Origin: Smittium culicis
Taxonomy: Eukaryota > Kickxellomycota > Harpellomycetes > Harpellales > Legeriomycetaceae
Direction of reading: 5' to 3'
NCBI GenBank assembly: GCA_001970855.1
Contig: LSSN01006111.1
Coordinates: 1 to 64,000, forward strand
DNA length: 64,000 nucleotides
Below, piece by piece: positions 1 through 13,579 of the stretch. Below the pieces are notes generated by a model that was not told the DNA's origin, ran no database searches, and worked only from the letters and a program-made list of their open reading frames with translations. The translations under genes and the position numbers were made by a program. Each line of letters starts with the position of its first letter. The first letter of the stretch is position 1.

Positions 1-1900
1 AAGGAGATAAAGGGAAACAGAAATAATTACTTTTGTACAGTAAGGGTATATTTCCAACTAAATAAGAAAAGGATAAATACAAAAGGTATATTTTATAAAT
101 AAAATGATAAAAGTTCCTCGAAGCTGATAGCAATGATTTAAAGAAAAAACAGAACGAGGTGGTATAAGCAGGGTTAATGGTACTGAATAAAAAGCTTAAT
201 AGTTTTTCTTATATGAGCTTTGGAAAATGGAAAGTGAGGGTCCTTTTATACTGAAAAGCGAAGAGTAAACAAAGTCAGAGCTCTGATTCAATTTTAAAGC
301 GATTACTAAATGCTGATTAATATAACACAAACCCAAATCTATGCTCAGATCTCCGAAGCAGCGAATAAATACCCGTTGCTGAGCATCAGATCGTCGTATA
401 GGATATCATCTTGCAAACAGTAGCTGTGCGAATGGATATCAATTGTGGCAGGCGAGCGTTAGCTGTGTGAATAAAGCTACTCTGTCCGGATATATTGGCT
501 GCGTGAATGAGAGCATAATGTCCGGATATATTGGCTGATCTCTAGCAAGGACTGTTTCGTTTCTACCTGGCCTCTAAACCTCGCAAATTAGACATCGCTC
601 CCCACTCTGCCCTGATTACTAATCACGCTCTTCCCAGCTAAATCAAATCACGCGTCTTACTGCTGTGACTAATACACTCCACATTCCTCATGCAACTTAA
701 ATATGCGTTTTTACAGTTAAATCCCATCCTCCATGCCATTACTCTACGGTCTAATGGCTCCAGCATCGGATTGTTTAAGTATAGGCTGGCTTGCAGGCAT
801 TATAAATATAAAGCATCAAACTAAATACCTGGCTTTAATTATCCATCTTTTCATTTCAGCCTACAGCTATGCTTAAATTACAAACAAAGCATTCAATGCA
901 TATTCATGCTAAAATAAAACTTTTTGGCTCTATTCCTAAGTATTTAGAAAAGCACTCCATTCTCCCCTCCCCGCAAAAAAAAAAAAAAACAACACAAAGT
1001 TACACTTTACTTATATTTGCTACAGTATAAAACAAAACACTCCGTAATCCCTAGCCTAGTAATATAAGCATGCCATCACTACCGCTTTGCACATCTGCTA
1101 AATACCCTGGAACTTTCTAGCAACTAACGCCCAATAATAATAATTAATAATCAGGAGCAATAATTGCCTCATCCTATAATTCCTCCATTCCCACCCCCTT
1201 TTTTTTCCCGTATATTTCTAGGAACTGCTGCTCTTGGCTAAATCAAAAAGCTATTAACAAATTCGGCCTGAGTTCCTTTGTTTAACAGATCCGCTCATTC
1301 AGTTATCGATTTCTCCCTATTTCTCGTATTTTCACTCAATCAGGCTTTGCCATACCTTAATTCCTTTATTCAAAATCATAATCTCTTCCCCTTAACTCTA
1401 ACACACTATTCTTACCACCATCTTACTCTATCACCATTGATCAACAGATACCTTATTTGCTACAATCCTCTTATTATCATTATTTTTTTTTTTTTCGCGG
1501 ATGCACTTTTTAGCACTTCAGACCATTTCTCTTTCCCCCTCCCCCTCCTAATTACTGCTTACTATTTGGCCTCTACTTTCTATCCAAACTCCCCAATTGC
1601 CTCTAATATTGCAACTCGTGGCAATACTTATTTACACCTCAACATCCATTTTATCGTTTTTTTTAAATTTTTGTTATATCAAATGTAATTTACTATTTTC
1701 ATCATTACTAGTAAAATATCCTAAATGCAATATTCCTTACGAAATTCGATCCGTCATACCAATACTTTACCTAAAATCATATCCCCTTTTTATCCCTTTG
1801 GCTCTTTTTCTGCGCTATTATCATTTACCATAACTTTAAAGCGCGCTCTTTTCTTCATACTCAGTTTCAAATACTTCAAAAAATTTTAGTCAAATAATCG
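1..1900. other. C-rich, pyrimidine-skewed non-coding block
   Basis: This stretch is less AT-rich than its surroundings. From about 540 to 1850 the plus strand is strongly enriched in C over G, with many CTCC/CCCC runs. An open frame at 1278-1688 translates to a low-complexity Leu/Tyr/Phe/Ser/Pro string and is best explained by this skew. A similar block lies at 30.3-31.2 kb directly upstream of a gene, so this could be an upstream region or a repeat. I see no gene in it. Confidence 0.5.
421..540. repeat. Short degenerate minisatellite, period about 36-39 bp
   Basis: The core GCTG-(T/C)G-(C/T)GAAT recurs at 423, 462 and 498, and a fourth GCTG starts at 534, giving periods of 39, 36 and 36. 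The last two units share an exact 18-bp block (GTCCGGATATATTGGCTG) at 484-501 and 520-537. It looks like a decaying tandem repeat. Confidence 0.6.
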
Positions 1901-2195
1901 TTTTATTTTTACAATCGAATAATCAGTTAAAATTAGAAATAAGTTAACCGATTATATATAATATACATCAACTTTTATTTTGCTGTAGTTACCATAAAAT
2001 AAAATCTGCCTCACAACCATATCAAAATACTACTTAGGTCTTTACCCAATATTTTAACCTTATAAAACATCAAAAACAGATATTCACTTTATATAAAAAA
2101 CTTTGTTTTTTAAAAAAATATTATTACATAATTATAATGTGGTCAGTGTTAATCTATATTTATTCTGCTCATTTAGTAACATTGATCTCGCTTAA

Positions 2196-2383
2196 CCCTT
2201 TCCCAGGCGGTAGACTATTTTTGACCCACAATAATAGCCAACAGCATTCAGTTAAAATACTTTAATTCTGAGCTTTTAAACGAGATTGGTATATTACAAA
2301 ATAGAAACAAATAATAAACTTGCTTATAAATCATAAACGAATCATAAAATTGATTTTTTTAAAGAGTGTTGAACGGAAAAGGG
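2196..2383 (+). mobile_element. MITE-A copy 1 (piggyBac-like, TTAA-flanked), intact
   Basis: A 188-bp element starts CCCTTTCCC, ends GGAAAAGGG, and is bounded by exact TTAA on both sides (2192-2195 and 2384-2387). The ends are inverted repeats of each other. A TTAA target duplication plus CCC...GGG termini is the hallmark of piggyBac-superfamily elements. There is no coding capacity, so it is non-autonomous. I take this orientation as the reference strand for the family. Confidence 0.8.
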
Positions 2384-4919
2384 TTAAAAAAATTTTTTTT
2401 TGATTAAAATAACCTGCAAATAGACTTATAAGGTCTTTTTAGCTATATATAATATTTTTATCTCGGGAAATACCTCCCTTTCTTGTATTCAAAACTAAGA
2501 GCTGATACTACTTCTTTAATCAGTTTATATATTATAACTATAAGGTTGTTTTATTCATTGTTATCAAATAACCCCATAGCTATTAAATCTATTTAAAAAA
2601 TTTAAACTACAGGAGGAAAAAAACGCATCTCTAGTCAATTAGGAATTTTTTTTCTACAAGCGTGTTGGTATGCAGTATAAGTTTATATCAAATACCAACC
2701 AACATTCGAAAAAAAATACACTCCGATTAATCGAAGCACCCATTAAATATAATTTTAACCCTTAAATTTAGAATTGTTGTTTTATAATTAATAACTAATT
2801 TCGATTTTTATATTTTTAAAAATATATATATTTCAATTAAATCAAAACTATATTACACTTATAAAATTTCGCGATAAACCACTTTTTTTGATTGCACTAA
2901 TTATTAAAAAGCATGAATTATTATAAGGAGCAAATAATTCGCTTGCGAGATTTAGTCTCCTAGATTGCTCATTTATTAAACATTAATAAAAAATGTTTAT
3001 AAAATATCATATATGTAGCTCATAGAAAATTTTTTTATCTGGTAAATAATAAAATGATAACTAGTGTTTACATATAGTCAATCAATAATTCTCTATCCTC
3101 AGTCAGTTGATAACACCAATGGAGATCAAGGAATTAAGAGTACACTCTGCTACACTCTAAGTCGATTAGACTGCTAATGTTAAATTTGATACAATCGTTT
3201 GATGAATAGATAAGTCATTTCTATTTTCACTGTATTTATTTTCTAAAAAAATTTGAAAATGCTTTTTTATTGGACTACTAATGTTTATAATATATATTAC
3301 ATTGTAACTGCATAGACATTAAATGACTTCTTAAAAATCGCCTGTATATTAAATAAGTTTTAGGCATGCCATTTCACTGAATATTCAATATAAGGCTACT
3401 AATCGGCTAAACCGTGGCTTAAGTTAGCACTTTCACTATCAGTAAATCAATTTTGATTCCTAAAAAATAATTGCAACTTTTTCCAATTAAAAATTCAGCA
3501 ATTGTAATTTTTATCAGTATATCATTCTACTTGTAACAACATTATATAAATATTTTTTAAAAAATATATCAATAGAATAGAAAATGTTAATATACTCTCT
3601 GTTTTTAAAATATTTTGAGTATACATTTTGATTATCTGGTCTTGGAGATTATATATTAATATATACTAATCTTATTTACCCTTATAACAGATTTTCATAT
3701 TCTGATATAACGTTCACTTTTTTTTAATTTCAAACCATTCACATAATTAATTGTGTGAGTATATGAACCCTATCGTAATTAAATGTGTATTTTTTGCCTA
3801 CTTTTATTTTTGAATCATACTTTCGATTTCAAAATCGAATTTTTTATATAAAAAATATTCAATGCATCTGTAATTTAAAAAAACGTGAAGTTTTTGGGTA
3901 ATACTTAATTTCTGTTCTAAAAAACTATTTGAATTATATTTATTAAATAAATTATTAAAATGAGTTGATCAAGTTTAGTGCTTAAAAGCTTATCGATAAT
4001 TTATTTGAAAAAGTGATATGTTTAATATCTAGATTATCTCCCTTTTCATACTGGCGGGTTTATTATACATATATACATATATATATGATTTGTATTTTTT
4101 ATATCATCGATTTATCTTGAAATATTTTAAAATTTATCTAATCTTGAAATACTCTAATTATTTTTACTATATAAATAATAATAATAATTTAATACCGATA
4201 AAAAAATTGACCATTTGACTTTATATGTTATGTGAAGCTACTTACATCTTCATTTAATATCAATTTTATTTGAATTTCACAATATTAACTCATAAATTTA
4301 TTCAAGAAAGACTTAAATATATTTAATAATATTATATCTACTTATCCCGTTTTCACGTTTAAGAATGTGGCTCACAAGATTCGGTTTCTCTTATAATTTA
4401 TCAAGATGATCTTTAATATTGTATTTATAGTGAATATGTGCCACTTATTAACAATTTCAATTCTATTTACAAAAACCACTTTATAAAATAACTTGAAAAA
4501 AGTTTTCTTCCAATATCGACACTAATCATAATCCCTATTTGATATTTTCTCGCTCTTTTACTAGTTAATTTGTTTTTTTAATGGATTCAAACATATTGCC
4601 CCACAATAAAAAATGTATCAGGATTAACACTAAAGAATTAATTTATTTTTATATAGTTTTTTATCAATCTTGATTATTTTTCTTACTAAAAATTTTACAT
4701 GTTACCTAAATTAAAATTGTGTGCCCAAATACTACGGTTCAGACAAATTTTCTACAGATTAGCCTTATAATTTGATTTCATAACCAATATTCATTAAATA
4801 TATGCGTAAATACTACTATTATTTCTGATTTTTTGAAGCTGCATCCTTCAAATTTGTTTAATTTTCATTTAGACTTCAATAGCTCTTTTTATTAAAATAA
4901 TTCCTTTTATAAATAAATA

Positions 4920-4943
4920 TATTATTATTATTATTATTATTAT
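4920..4943. repeat. ATT microsatellite
   Basis: About eight uninterrupted ATT units lie in AT-rich intergenic DNA. Confidence 0.85.
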
Positions 4944-5149
4944 ATATTTACTCATACAATTGTAGAATCTCATAAACTTCAATATTTAAAACAATTTGAG
5001 ATTGTTATAGCAATTATTCTTATAAAAAAAAATACTTTTTCTTTACTTTTTCTATTTTTTTTGAATTACATTGGTTTTTTACACAAGTTATCTCAAAGTT
5101 ATGAAAATTAGTTACATTTTTATTCAAATTTAGCTTTAAACTCTGCGAT

Positions 5150-5400
5150 CAGAATTTTGAGCTGGAAACAGTCAAATTTTTGAACGGAGTCCACGTGACC
5201 AGAGCACTTACACTGCATAGTATTTATGATTAATCAGCCTTTTTGAACAAATTCCAAGTGGTTATAGAGCTGCTAGAGCGGCGGAGGGGGCTCAGCTGAA
5301 AAAAAATTTTTTAAAATTTTTAATAGTTTTTAGTATACTTTTAAATTGTGTTTAATAAAACCTCTGAGGAAAAAAAAAAGCTTTAAATTGCGCTAATGAT
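5150..5400 (+). mobile_element. LINE-like retrotransposon 3' end, copy 1 (decayed)
   Basis: The sequence matches that at 35555-35800 closely. Both translate to the end of a protein reading ELxTxKFLxG..TR..xLxS, then LERRRG and a stop at once, followed by a shared A/T-rich 3' untranslated segment (AAAT-TGTTTAATAAA-like). The second copy is preceded by a CxxC...H...C zinc-knuckle-like motif typical of the C-terminus of non-LTR reverse transcriptases. This copy lacks that part, as expected of a 5'-truncated, mutated insertion. The LINE assignment is an inference; the repeat relationship is seen directly. Confidence 0.5.
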
Positions 5401-8400
5401 AAAAATAAAAATAGTGTTATACATTTATAACAAGCTATACAATTCAATTAAATGATGAAACTCAAATTTTTACGTTTCTTTGTGAACTTTGTGCATGAAT
5501 TTTTGTAATCCTGAGAAATAAAATTAAATAATAGATAAAATAAATCGTTAATACCTAAGCTCGAAATAGTGAGTATTTAGATGTAATACAATTATTTTGT
5601 TATATAATAATGTCAAATTTGTTCATATTATTCGATATAATTCAATTTTAAATAATTAAAATTCCCTGATCATGTAAAAGATAAATTATATGTGATATAT
5701 TTTTTTACAAATTAAAGAGTTTTATAGAAATATATAACAATAAAATTGGTTTTGATGAGTTGAAGTGAATAAATAGCAATTGTTAAAACTAAAAATCCTA
5801 ATATTTGCTCAATTTATATCTAATTGAAATAAAAAAAATTTTTACATACAAACCCCCTTATATCGATTCATTATTAAATATCCAAACCATTTCTGAATAA
5901 TCAAATCATTTGAATAAATCAGTAACTTTATATATTTATTTTTATATATTAACCTTACATTGCCTTGATTATTTTTAAGACTTGTTATTAGAAAGAAAGG
6001 GGATTTTAAATTTTAAATTTTTATCTCAATGCGAATATTCCTCATTTAAATACTTCTCACACCAATTTTTTATAATAAAGGATCGAAAATTAGAAGTATT
6101 TCAGTATATATATTATGAATAATAAGTGCTAATAACCAAAATAAAATTATAAATCCTTGTAAAAATTTCACAAATGATAAAATAACAGTTTTTTTTTACT
6201 TGGAATATATTTCTTTGTAAATTTTTTTATCAAAGAGTTTCTATTTATGCTTTGTTTTTTTATTATATTCCTTATAAATTTTTTTGAGAATTTTTATCCC
6301 AAAAAGTTTGAAAATGGCTTTATAAAAACTTTAATAAAATTTCTTATTTTATTACTAAATATGATATCAGGGGAATAAATAAATAAATAATACGAAAAAA
6401 ATCTTAAATCCAACGATATATTTAAAATATACTAAATAAATACTAAATATATTTTAAAAAGTCTAGAAATAGTCTTAGTAACTCCGAATTATCTATTTTT
6501 TATTATCGATACTATAGAAATATTTCCCAATAGCTGAGTTTATAATTATTATAAGATTTATGGTGCAAAATATAGAATTATTTATGTGCTTTAATAAAGA
6601 TCGAAATTTTTGTATTTTTGCTTGAAGCACAAAATTAAAAGATAATAATTTAGCCTTTAAAAATGTTTAAATTTAAATTTAAATTTAAAATCGGGTTTAA
6701 AACCATTTTTATCTTTCAATAACATAAAATAGTCTTAATCTTTAACAACGCATTTAAATTAAATAAATTCTGTTTATCCGAAAATTTATTATTAACCAAA
6801 ATAATCAATGCAAAAAAAATTACGATCTAAATTATTTTTTTTCACAATTGAATTTTTCTTTTTCGTAAAAGCTAATTTTTATTTAGAAATCATTTTAATC
6901 ATTATATATAGCCAATTAAAAAATCCATATTTTCCAATTTCAATTTTCGGTATAATGCTTTTAAAATTACATTGGTTCTATTTATGCAAAAAAAAAAACT
7001 GTACCACTTAATTAGGCCATTTTTTCATTGATATTAACTTGAATAATATATAATGATAAAAAAAGCGATTTTTTTTTGTTTTCTCCAATATGTAGCCAAA
7101 AAAAATTAATTTAATAATACTAATTTCTAGAAAATGTAACGATATATATATATACTTTGTCAAAAAACCAACACAAACTCTTATATTTATATAAATATCA
7201 CTTAATATAGTTCTTTTGGAAAGTTTTTTTTTTTTAACTCAAAATATAAGCCAATAAAAAAAACGATATTTATTATTCCACATATTTTCAGATATCCATA
7301 AATATGTGAATGCTTAATAATATGAGCTTTCTTAATATTATTTTATATAAACCAAATATAATTGATATACGATAAATAAAAAACCAGATCTATATAATAG
7401 ATACATTAAAAAATAAATTATTTCATGGATATTTGCAGCAGATATAATTTTCAATAATTAAGCCAAAAATTTATCATAAAACTCAAATAACTACTGAAAT
7501 CAAATTAAACTACCTGAATTCATACAGACTTATAAATTAATTTGGTTAATTAAAATTAGTAATTATAATTAATGCTTTCAAAATATTTACTGATTTCTGA
7601 TATCCATAACAATATTGTCAGATTATAATGAAAAACTCTAGGTCTTACAAAAACAATAATAATAAAAAGTAATCTAAAAAAAATTTTTTTTGGCTCAAAT
7701 GTTATTTTATTGATTTTTTAATTTTACTAATGACATGATTCAAAATTGGCGTAATTTAAGGGCCTATAAAATTGGAAAAATATTCAGAGAAATTAATAAA
7801 AATACTTTTAAATAAATTAGTAATGATTTTCATCGAGGTAGATGCAAAAAAAAAAGCAATTATATTTAATATAATACGGCTAATTTATATCTTATTTAAA
7901 ATATATTATATTTAAAACTGTTTTTATTTCTAATAAAATTATTTTATACTATTTAAATAATATGAAATTGGAAAAAAATTTTTTTTTTAAAACAGAACGG
8001 GTATTCTTATGGTGAATGAGAATCTATGAATAAAAAGCTCGCCAATAACTTATATGTTCACGCTGAATTTATAAATTTGTTATCATTTTTTTTAAATAAA
8101 AAATATTAGGGCCTAAAAATTTTATTAAATCCAACAACATGTAAATTCTTATCTATTTTTTAAAATTTTTGACCTAAAAAAATACTATATTAACACATAA
8201 TATGTATATGGAATAGTAATTCGAGGTTACGAGTATTTTCTATTAATTTCACCCTAGCTATCAGCTAATGATTATTGTTAAGCACAATTAAAAGATATTT
8301 TCTCATTTTTTTTATTTGTAAAATAAATCCAATTTAATTTTACCAACAATAAAATAAAAATTATATGAAATTACTTTTGTTATTTCTTGATAACATCTCA

Positions 8401-11400
8401 TATAAATTTAAATCACTAGCAAATTATATAAAACTTGATAAATTTTTGTTATATTTTTTGGTCTTTGAAAATTAATTTCATTAGAATTTTTTTATAATAA
8501 TTATAAAAACCGAAAAATGATTAACTAAATTTCATAAAATTTTAATTGAAAAAAATATATTATAAAAAACTTTATAGGCTATTTTGATTTTTTAATTTAA
8601 ATTAAATATATTGATCAATTAATAGTTAGCGTTATCTATATAATTAAAAACGAGGAAAAATTAATTATGATAGTAACTAAAATTTAAAACATTTTTTCAT
8701 AATTGCTATTACTCTAAAAAATAAAATTAAATGGTAGTTATAAAATATATTTTAAAACTTCAATTTAAATTTAAAGATATTGTAATTTAAAAATTCTTTA
8801 ATATTATAAATCATTTCATTGATATGTATAAATAATAAATTTTCTATAACACTTAAAAAGTTTCAAAAGATTTATTTTTCTAAATTATAATCCATATATA
8901 CAAATATTAGAAAAAAACTATTAAAATTTCGATTCTGATTTAGGAAGAGTATATAAATATTCAGCTTACTTATTATCATGCATAAAAATTTATTCTCTAA
9001 TTTTATCTTAGTACTAAAAAAAATCATATTTTTAATATACAATTAAAATAATTTGATACCCTTTGAAAGTCTTTACTTTATTTATAAAAATCTTAACTCA
9101 CTCAAAATTCTATAAAGATAAAGAAAGAATATAATTAAATATAAAATGGTTAAATAAAGCTAGAAAAAAAGGGAAAAAAAGAAAAAGTATGGAATATTGT
9201 ATATAATTTATCTAACTAAAGAATTTATAAGAAATTTTATTTAACTAGTTTTATATTTAAAATAAATTAAATAAAAGACTACAGAAGTGGTAAACTAATT
9301 TTTTTCTTTTCACTTAGGTTCCTTTTGAACCTAATATATGATATTTTCCGTAAGTATCAGAGCTGAAGGGGTTTCAAATACATATTAATTTTCAAAAAAC
9401 AGCTCTACAATTTGAATTAGCCTCAATTTTTTGTCATATTTTTAATAAAACCTTGACGCCCACAATAGAATTTAGAATCTAATTAAATAAGCGAAAATTT
9501 AAATTTTGGCTCCTAATCTTCGTGTATAAACCTAAATAATCTAAATGAGACATAATTTTGTGATATATTAGTCTAATATTTGAGTAAAATAAAATTAAAC
9601 CTAAATAAATAACTAAATAAAATAAAAATTTCCATTGAAATTTAATTACAGTAGATTAATCGAGTAAAAAACTGATAATTTTGACCCAATTTAGGCAAAA
9701 TTACATATCATATAGAAATTTGATTATTTAATTAGGATATATCGACATGTAAATTTAAGGAACTAAAAAAAATAACAAGAAATTGAATCAGATGATTTTA
9801 ATTCAATTTCTTATTTTTATTAAACGAGAAAAATTTTTTTTATAATAGACAATAAGTGATTTTATTGATATTAATATTTGATAATTTTGATAATTTTAAA
9901 TATTTTCCTATAGAATAAACATTTAATTTCCCCCTTGTTATATATGATTATAAAAAATTATTCTCAATAGAATAAATATAAATTGAAAATATATAATAGC
10001 CTCAAAAAATAAAACCTCTGAATAATTAAATAATGATAATAAAACCATTAAAATTTCAATTATTTATAATTTTATTAACTTTGGTTTAAATATGTGAAAG
10101 CAATATATAAAGAGTGGTTTCAAGGTCTAATGGAGGTCTTATGGAGCAGTGTTATGCCTCCATGAAAATATTTTCCCTTTTTCTGCGGAGCTTCTGCAGG
10201 AGCTTTGGGTTTCTTGTTGTTTTATAAGAAATTTTGGATCGATATTTAGAGAAATATTTAGTTAATAAAGTCTTTTAAAATCTGTTTTTAAGCTAATTTT
10301 TTTGATTTAAAGTTTTAATTTTTATAGAATTTAATTTAATTTAATTTTTTTAGGGATTTTATTAAAATTTGAGGTAAAATTATAGTTTTAAAATGTAATA
10401 ATATCGATTAAAAGAAATGGAATTTAACTTAAGTATTCTTGAATAATTAAAGACTTTTTTATATTATCAATATATAATTAATTAGATTAAAGAGTTTTAA
10501 AAATAATACTTTATGAGTCAGATTATATCAAATTTTTAATGAATTTTTAAATTAAAAGTGTTTTGAACTTTTTATTATATTTATTTTAGCACTGCGATGG
10601 TTTTTATATTGAAATCTGGTGTCATTGGGTATTTTGGAAAATTAATCATGAATGTAGTTGTGAAATTTTATGTGATATTTGTAAAATAAAACTTCAATTT
10701 ATCAATTGTAATATCTCCTGTTTGTGGTTTAAAAAATTTCAATTTATGTTTAATTTCTTTTTAAAATGCTATCAAGCACAAAGGAATTGGTTGAAAAGGG
10801 GAAATAAACACGATATTTCCATATGTTGACTTTCTGTTAGATCACTATCAGAACTTACGTATATATTTCTGAAACTCTCAAAAAGCAGAAGCGTCATTTT
10901 TTTCCGGAAAAACTTATCTTAGCTCTAATTATAAATATTTTATATTTTTTTTCAAAAAAAAAAAAAAAAAGTACTATTTAATTAATTTTTAATATTATTT
11001 TCGTAATATAGTGTAAATTTATGAAAAAAATCTTATCTCATAACATAAATAAAGTAAATACCAATACAACACAATTATAAAAAAAAATCCACGATTAATT
11101 TAAGGTAATTGAAGATTACAAAATAATAACACTGACTTTATGCACTTTTATCAATTTATAATAAAATTTGAATTTACGTCTTCATAGATTAAATTAAAAT
11201 AGATTAATCTAATTAATTTTGATGATTCTAAATAAAGAAAGTAATTAGTTGTGTTTAAAATCATTGGGTATAATATTTTAAATTTTCTAATATTAATATT
11301 TTCTGATTTAGAAAGGGATTTAATTTTGTAAGTATTATTACAAATTTAATTTAGTCTATGATGACTATTAACTAATATTATACTAATTATGTTGCTATTT

Positions 11401-11480
11401 TAAGTTTTATCATCTTTATAATGCAATAACGAACATTTCAAAATAAAAAAAATTTTTTTATATAGTGTACTAAAGTAAAT
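11401..11480 (-). repeat. DIRS element 1, 3' inverted terminal repeat
   Basis: It matches the reverse complement of 15346-15440 over roughly 80 positions with few differences. The flanking stretch 11350-11400 (ATTAACTAATATTATACTAA) also matches the outer right end of element 2 near 52.11-52.15 kb. Confidence 0.75.
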
Positions 11481-11659
11481 ATTATAGGTATCTTATCATC
11501 TTTAGCAAAGGTAATATTTGGGCAATTGGCAGTTGGTAGTTTAATATGGCACTATATTTAATATAGTATTAGTGAATAATAGTAATAACTAAATTAAATT
11601 TATATTTTACGTCATTAGACTGTGTCATATTAGCAACTCCAAAAGAATGATCGCTTATA

Positions 11660-11878
11660 TCAAGTTTTTTTTTTTGAAGCGTTTGACAAGCGATAATGTG
11701 AATCAAACATCATATAGCTAGACCAGAAAGCTTGTATTACAATTGAATGACTGGGCTCTTCTGCGTTCAATGCTATATTAGCACAGATTACCCTTGATTT
11801 AGGGATCGGCATATCAGCTAGACTTGAGGTTATTCTTGATATATTGTTGATATGTATGGTAATAATATAATATGACAA
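11660..11878 (-). pseudogene. DIRS element 1 tyrosine recombinase, C-terminal fragment
   Basis: A 72-residue frame ends FWSSYMMFDSHYRLSNA. This corresponds to the last box of DIRS tyrosine recombinases, where W-S-S is followed by the aromatic/Tyr segment holding the catalytic tyrosine. The equivalent piece of element 2 (51.73-51.80 kb) reads FGSSYTMFDTYYRLSRA, so the two support each other. The upstream catalytic part is not open here. The gene is a relic. Confidence 0.65.
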
Positions 11879-12971
11879 TGGTTTTGAAAATTTTATTTTA
11901 TAATAAATGACCTGTTTGACGCTATACTTTTATGATTAAATTAGGTGTTGGACATATGAGTTGTGCTAATCTCTGTTTAAATAATCGTTATGCATCCACA
12001 GGTGATAGAATTTTTTCTTGGTGTGAGCTGACATTTCAAGATCGTATTATAGGTCTGCCCTTTCTTTTATCTTTTTGTGTAACGATTTTCAGTTTCAAAA
12101 CTCTATCAATTATGACTGATTTTGTGTCGTCAATTCTAATAATGTCGCTCGCTCTTAAAAATCCGCATATTTCAAGTATTCAACATGCTTTTGATTTCAA
12201 TTTTTCTATTTCAAATTTTTTGTTAATACCCAAATCCTTGAAGAATAAAATTATAGATTAATATCTATTACCTGCCGAAAAAAAATTTATTGAAGTTTTT
12301 TCGAGGGCTCTGAGAAGTCTTTTTAAATGATCCCTTTCACTGATTTTGCTTGGATTTGATGTAGGTTGGAAAATCACTGACTTAGTTGACTTAATTGTAC
12401 TGGTTGAAAGTTTGTACCTTATAAATATATGGGCGAGATGATTGAATATTTGTACTTATGATATTGTAACCTTTTATTATGGTTGTTTGTGCCACACAAA
12501 AAATAATTTTTGAATGGGATAGTAACTATAGGCGCCTAATGCTTGGTTTATTTGTCTTTATGAGATCAATGGCACTATTTGAGGAGTATTGGGCCTAAAA
12601 TGTACTCCATTTATTCGCTATCAAATAAGGTACCAACTATTTTTTGAGATCCTTGGGAACTAATTCTGTTTCTTGAAGCAGTATTGGTTTCAATACTGAA
12701 AGTTTCAATAGATCTTAGTACCAGATTTTAGATTTTCAAAACGCTTTACTAAATTTATTGTTTGCCGTTAGCTTCTCACCTTCTGGATCGTATGAGCGAT
12801 CATGTTCCGCTTCAAAAATATGGAAGTTAATTATTTTTAACATATTATTTTATTGTCTTGTAACCAGTTTTAGATTGTTACTACCTTATTTTTTAGCTTC
12901 GAATAAAACGTGACTACGTCGTAAGGATCATACTACAGGTCCAGAATTTTGAATGCTATCCTGGAATGCAT

Positions 12972-13450
12972 TCAATTCATTTGAGTTTTCAAACTACTTG
13001 GAGCATCCGCAAGGCTGATCGTAGATGGTACATACGTCACAACCGGTCTCGTATTTGTATTCAAACATTGGTGCCATAAATCTTTTGATATTTTCAGCAA
13101 AAATGGTGTTGTATCGTTAAATTTATTTAAGATTGCCAATTTCGTTATTTTTTCTGAGCAGAATAGCATAGAGCGACCAAAAAATCTCAGGATCCGGAGT
13201 GCGTACAATATTATCAAAAATTCGTTGGTGTTAATATTTATAAACGCCTGCGATCTATTCCTTAGCCCAGAGTAAAATGAAAGTATAAAAATAACCCCCA
13301 ATCCGTATCGCTGGATTCGACAAATACCTCCATCTCTGGTGTCTTTGGGATGAAGTACTGAACATTAAATTTGGCCAAAATTTTTTTCCAGTACTGAAGG
13401 TTTTGTACCGCTGATTTCTTCAAGTGTAACATCAATTTCCAGGAATTCAT
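12972..13450 (-). pseudogene. DIRS element 1 RNase H domain (frameshifted)
   Basis: Two overlapping minus-strand frames together give VFVESSDTDWGLF (the RNase H first strand, usually FTDASDxGWG) and, after a frameshift, ININTNEFLIILYALR, then the closing VTYVPSTISLADAPS. This is the DIRS pattern VPSTLNPADAPSR. Further on (about 12.9-12.8 kb) a broken remnant matches the WGP...LFAS...N segment seen intact in element 2. Confidence 0.75.
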
Positions 13451-13579
13451 TGTTCTGAGGCAGCATATTTTGAGTTCTAGGAGTCTCCTCAGTATGGGAA
13501 GACCTGGTAGCAGAGCTACAAATATAGCTTGATTTTTTACTATGAAGCTCGCAAGACCTCTGAGGGTTGTTTATATTAC

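Larger units (their letters stand above)
1900..11290. other. Long AT-rich intergenic region
   Basis: No open frame here resembles a protein. The short frames, such as 6808-7011, are Phe/Ile/Lys/Leu-rich products of the base composition. Items that can be recognised are one intact MITE (2196-2383), an ATT microsatellite (about 4920-4943) and a LINE-like 3' end (5150-5400). The rest is homopolymer-rich AT DNA in which I see nothing further. Confidence 0.6.

Noticed and set aside
1278..1833. Two overlapping open frames of 136 and 78 codons
   Set aside because: Low-complexity Leu/Ile/Phe/Tyr/Ser/Pro products of the C-skewed block, with no motif and no splice continuity.
6808..7011. 67-codon frame
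   Set aside because: Lys/Phe/Ile/Leu composition expected from A/T runs; no support as a gene.
11932..12261. 109-codon plus-strand frame
   Set aside because: Lies within DIRS element 1 on the opposite strand from its genes; a shadow.
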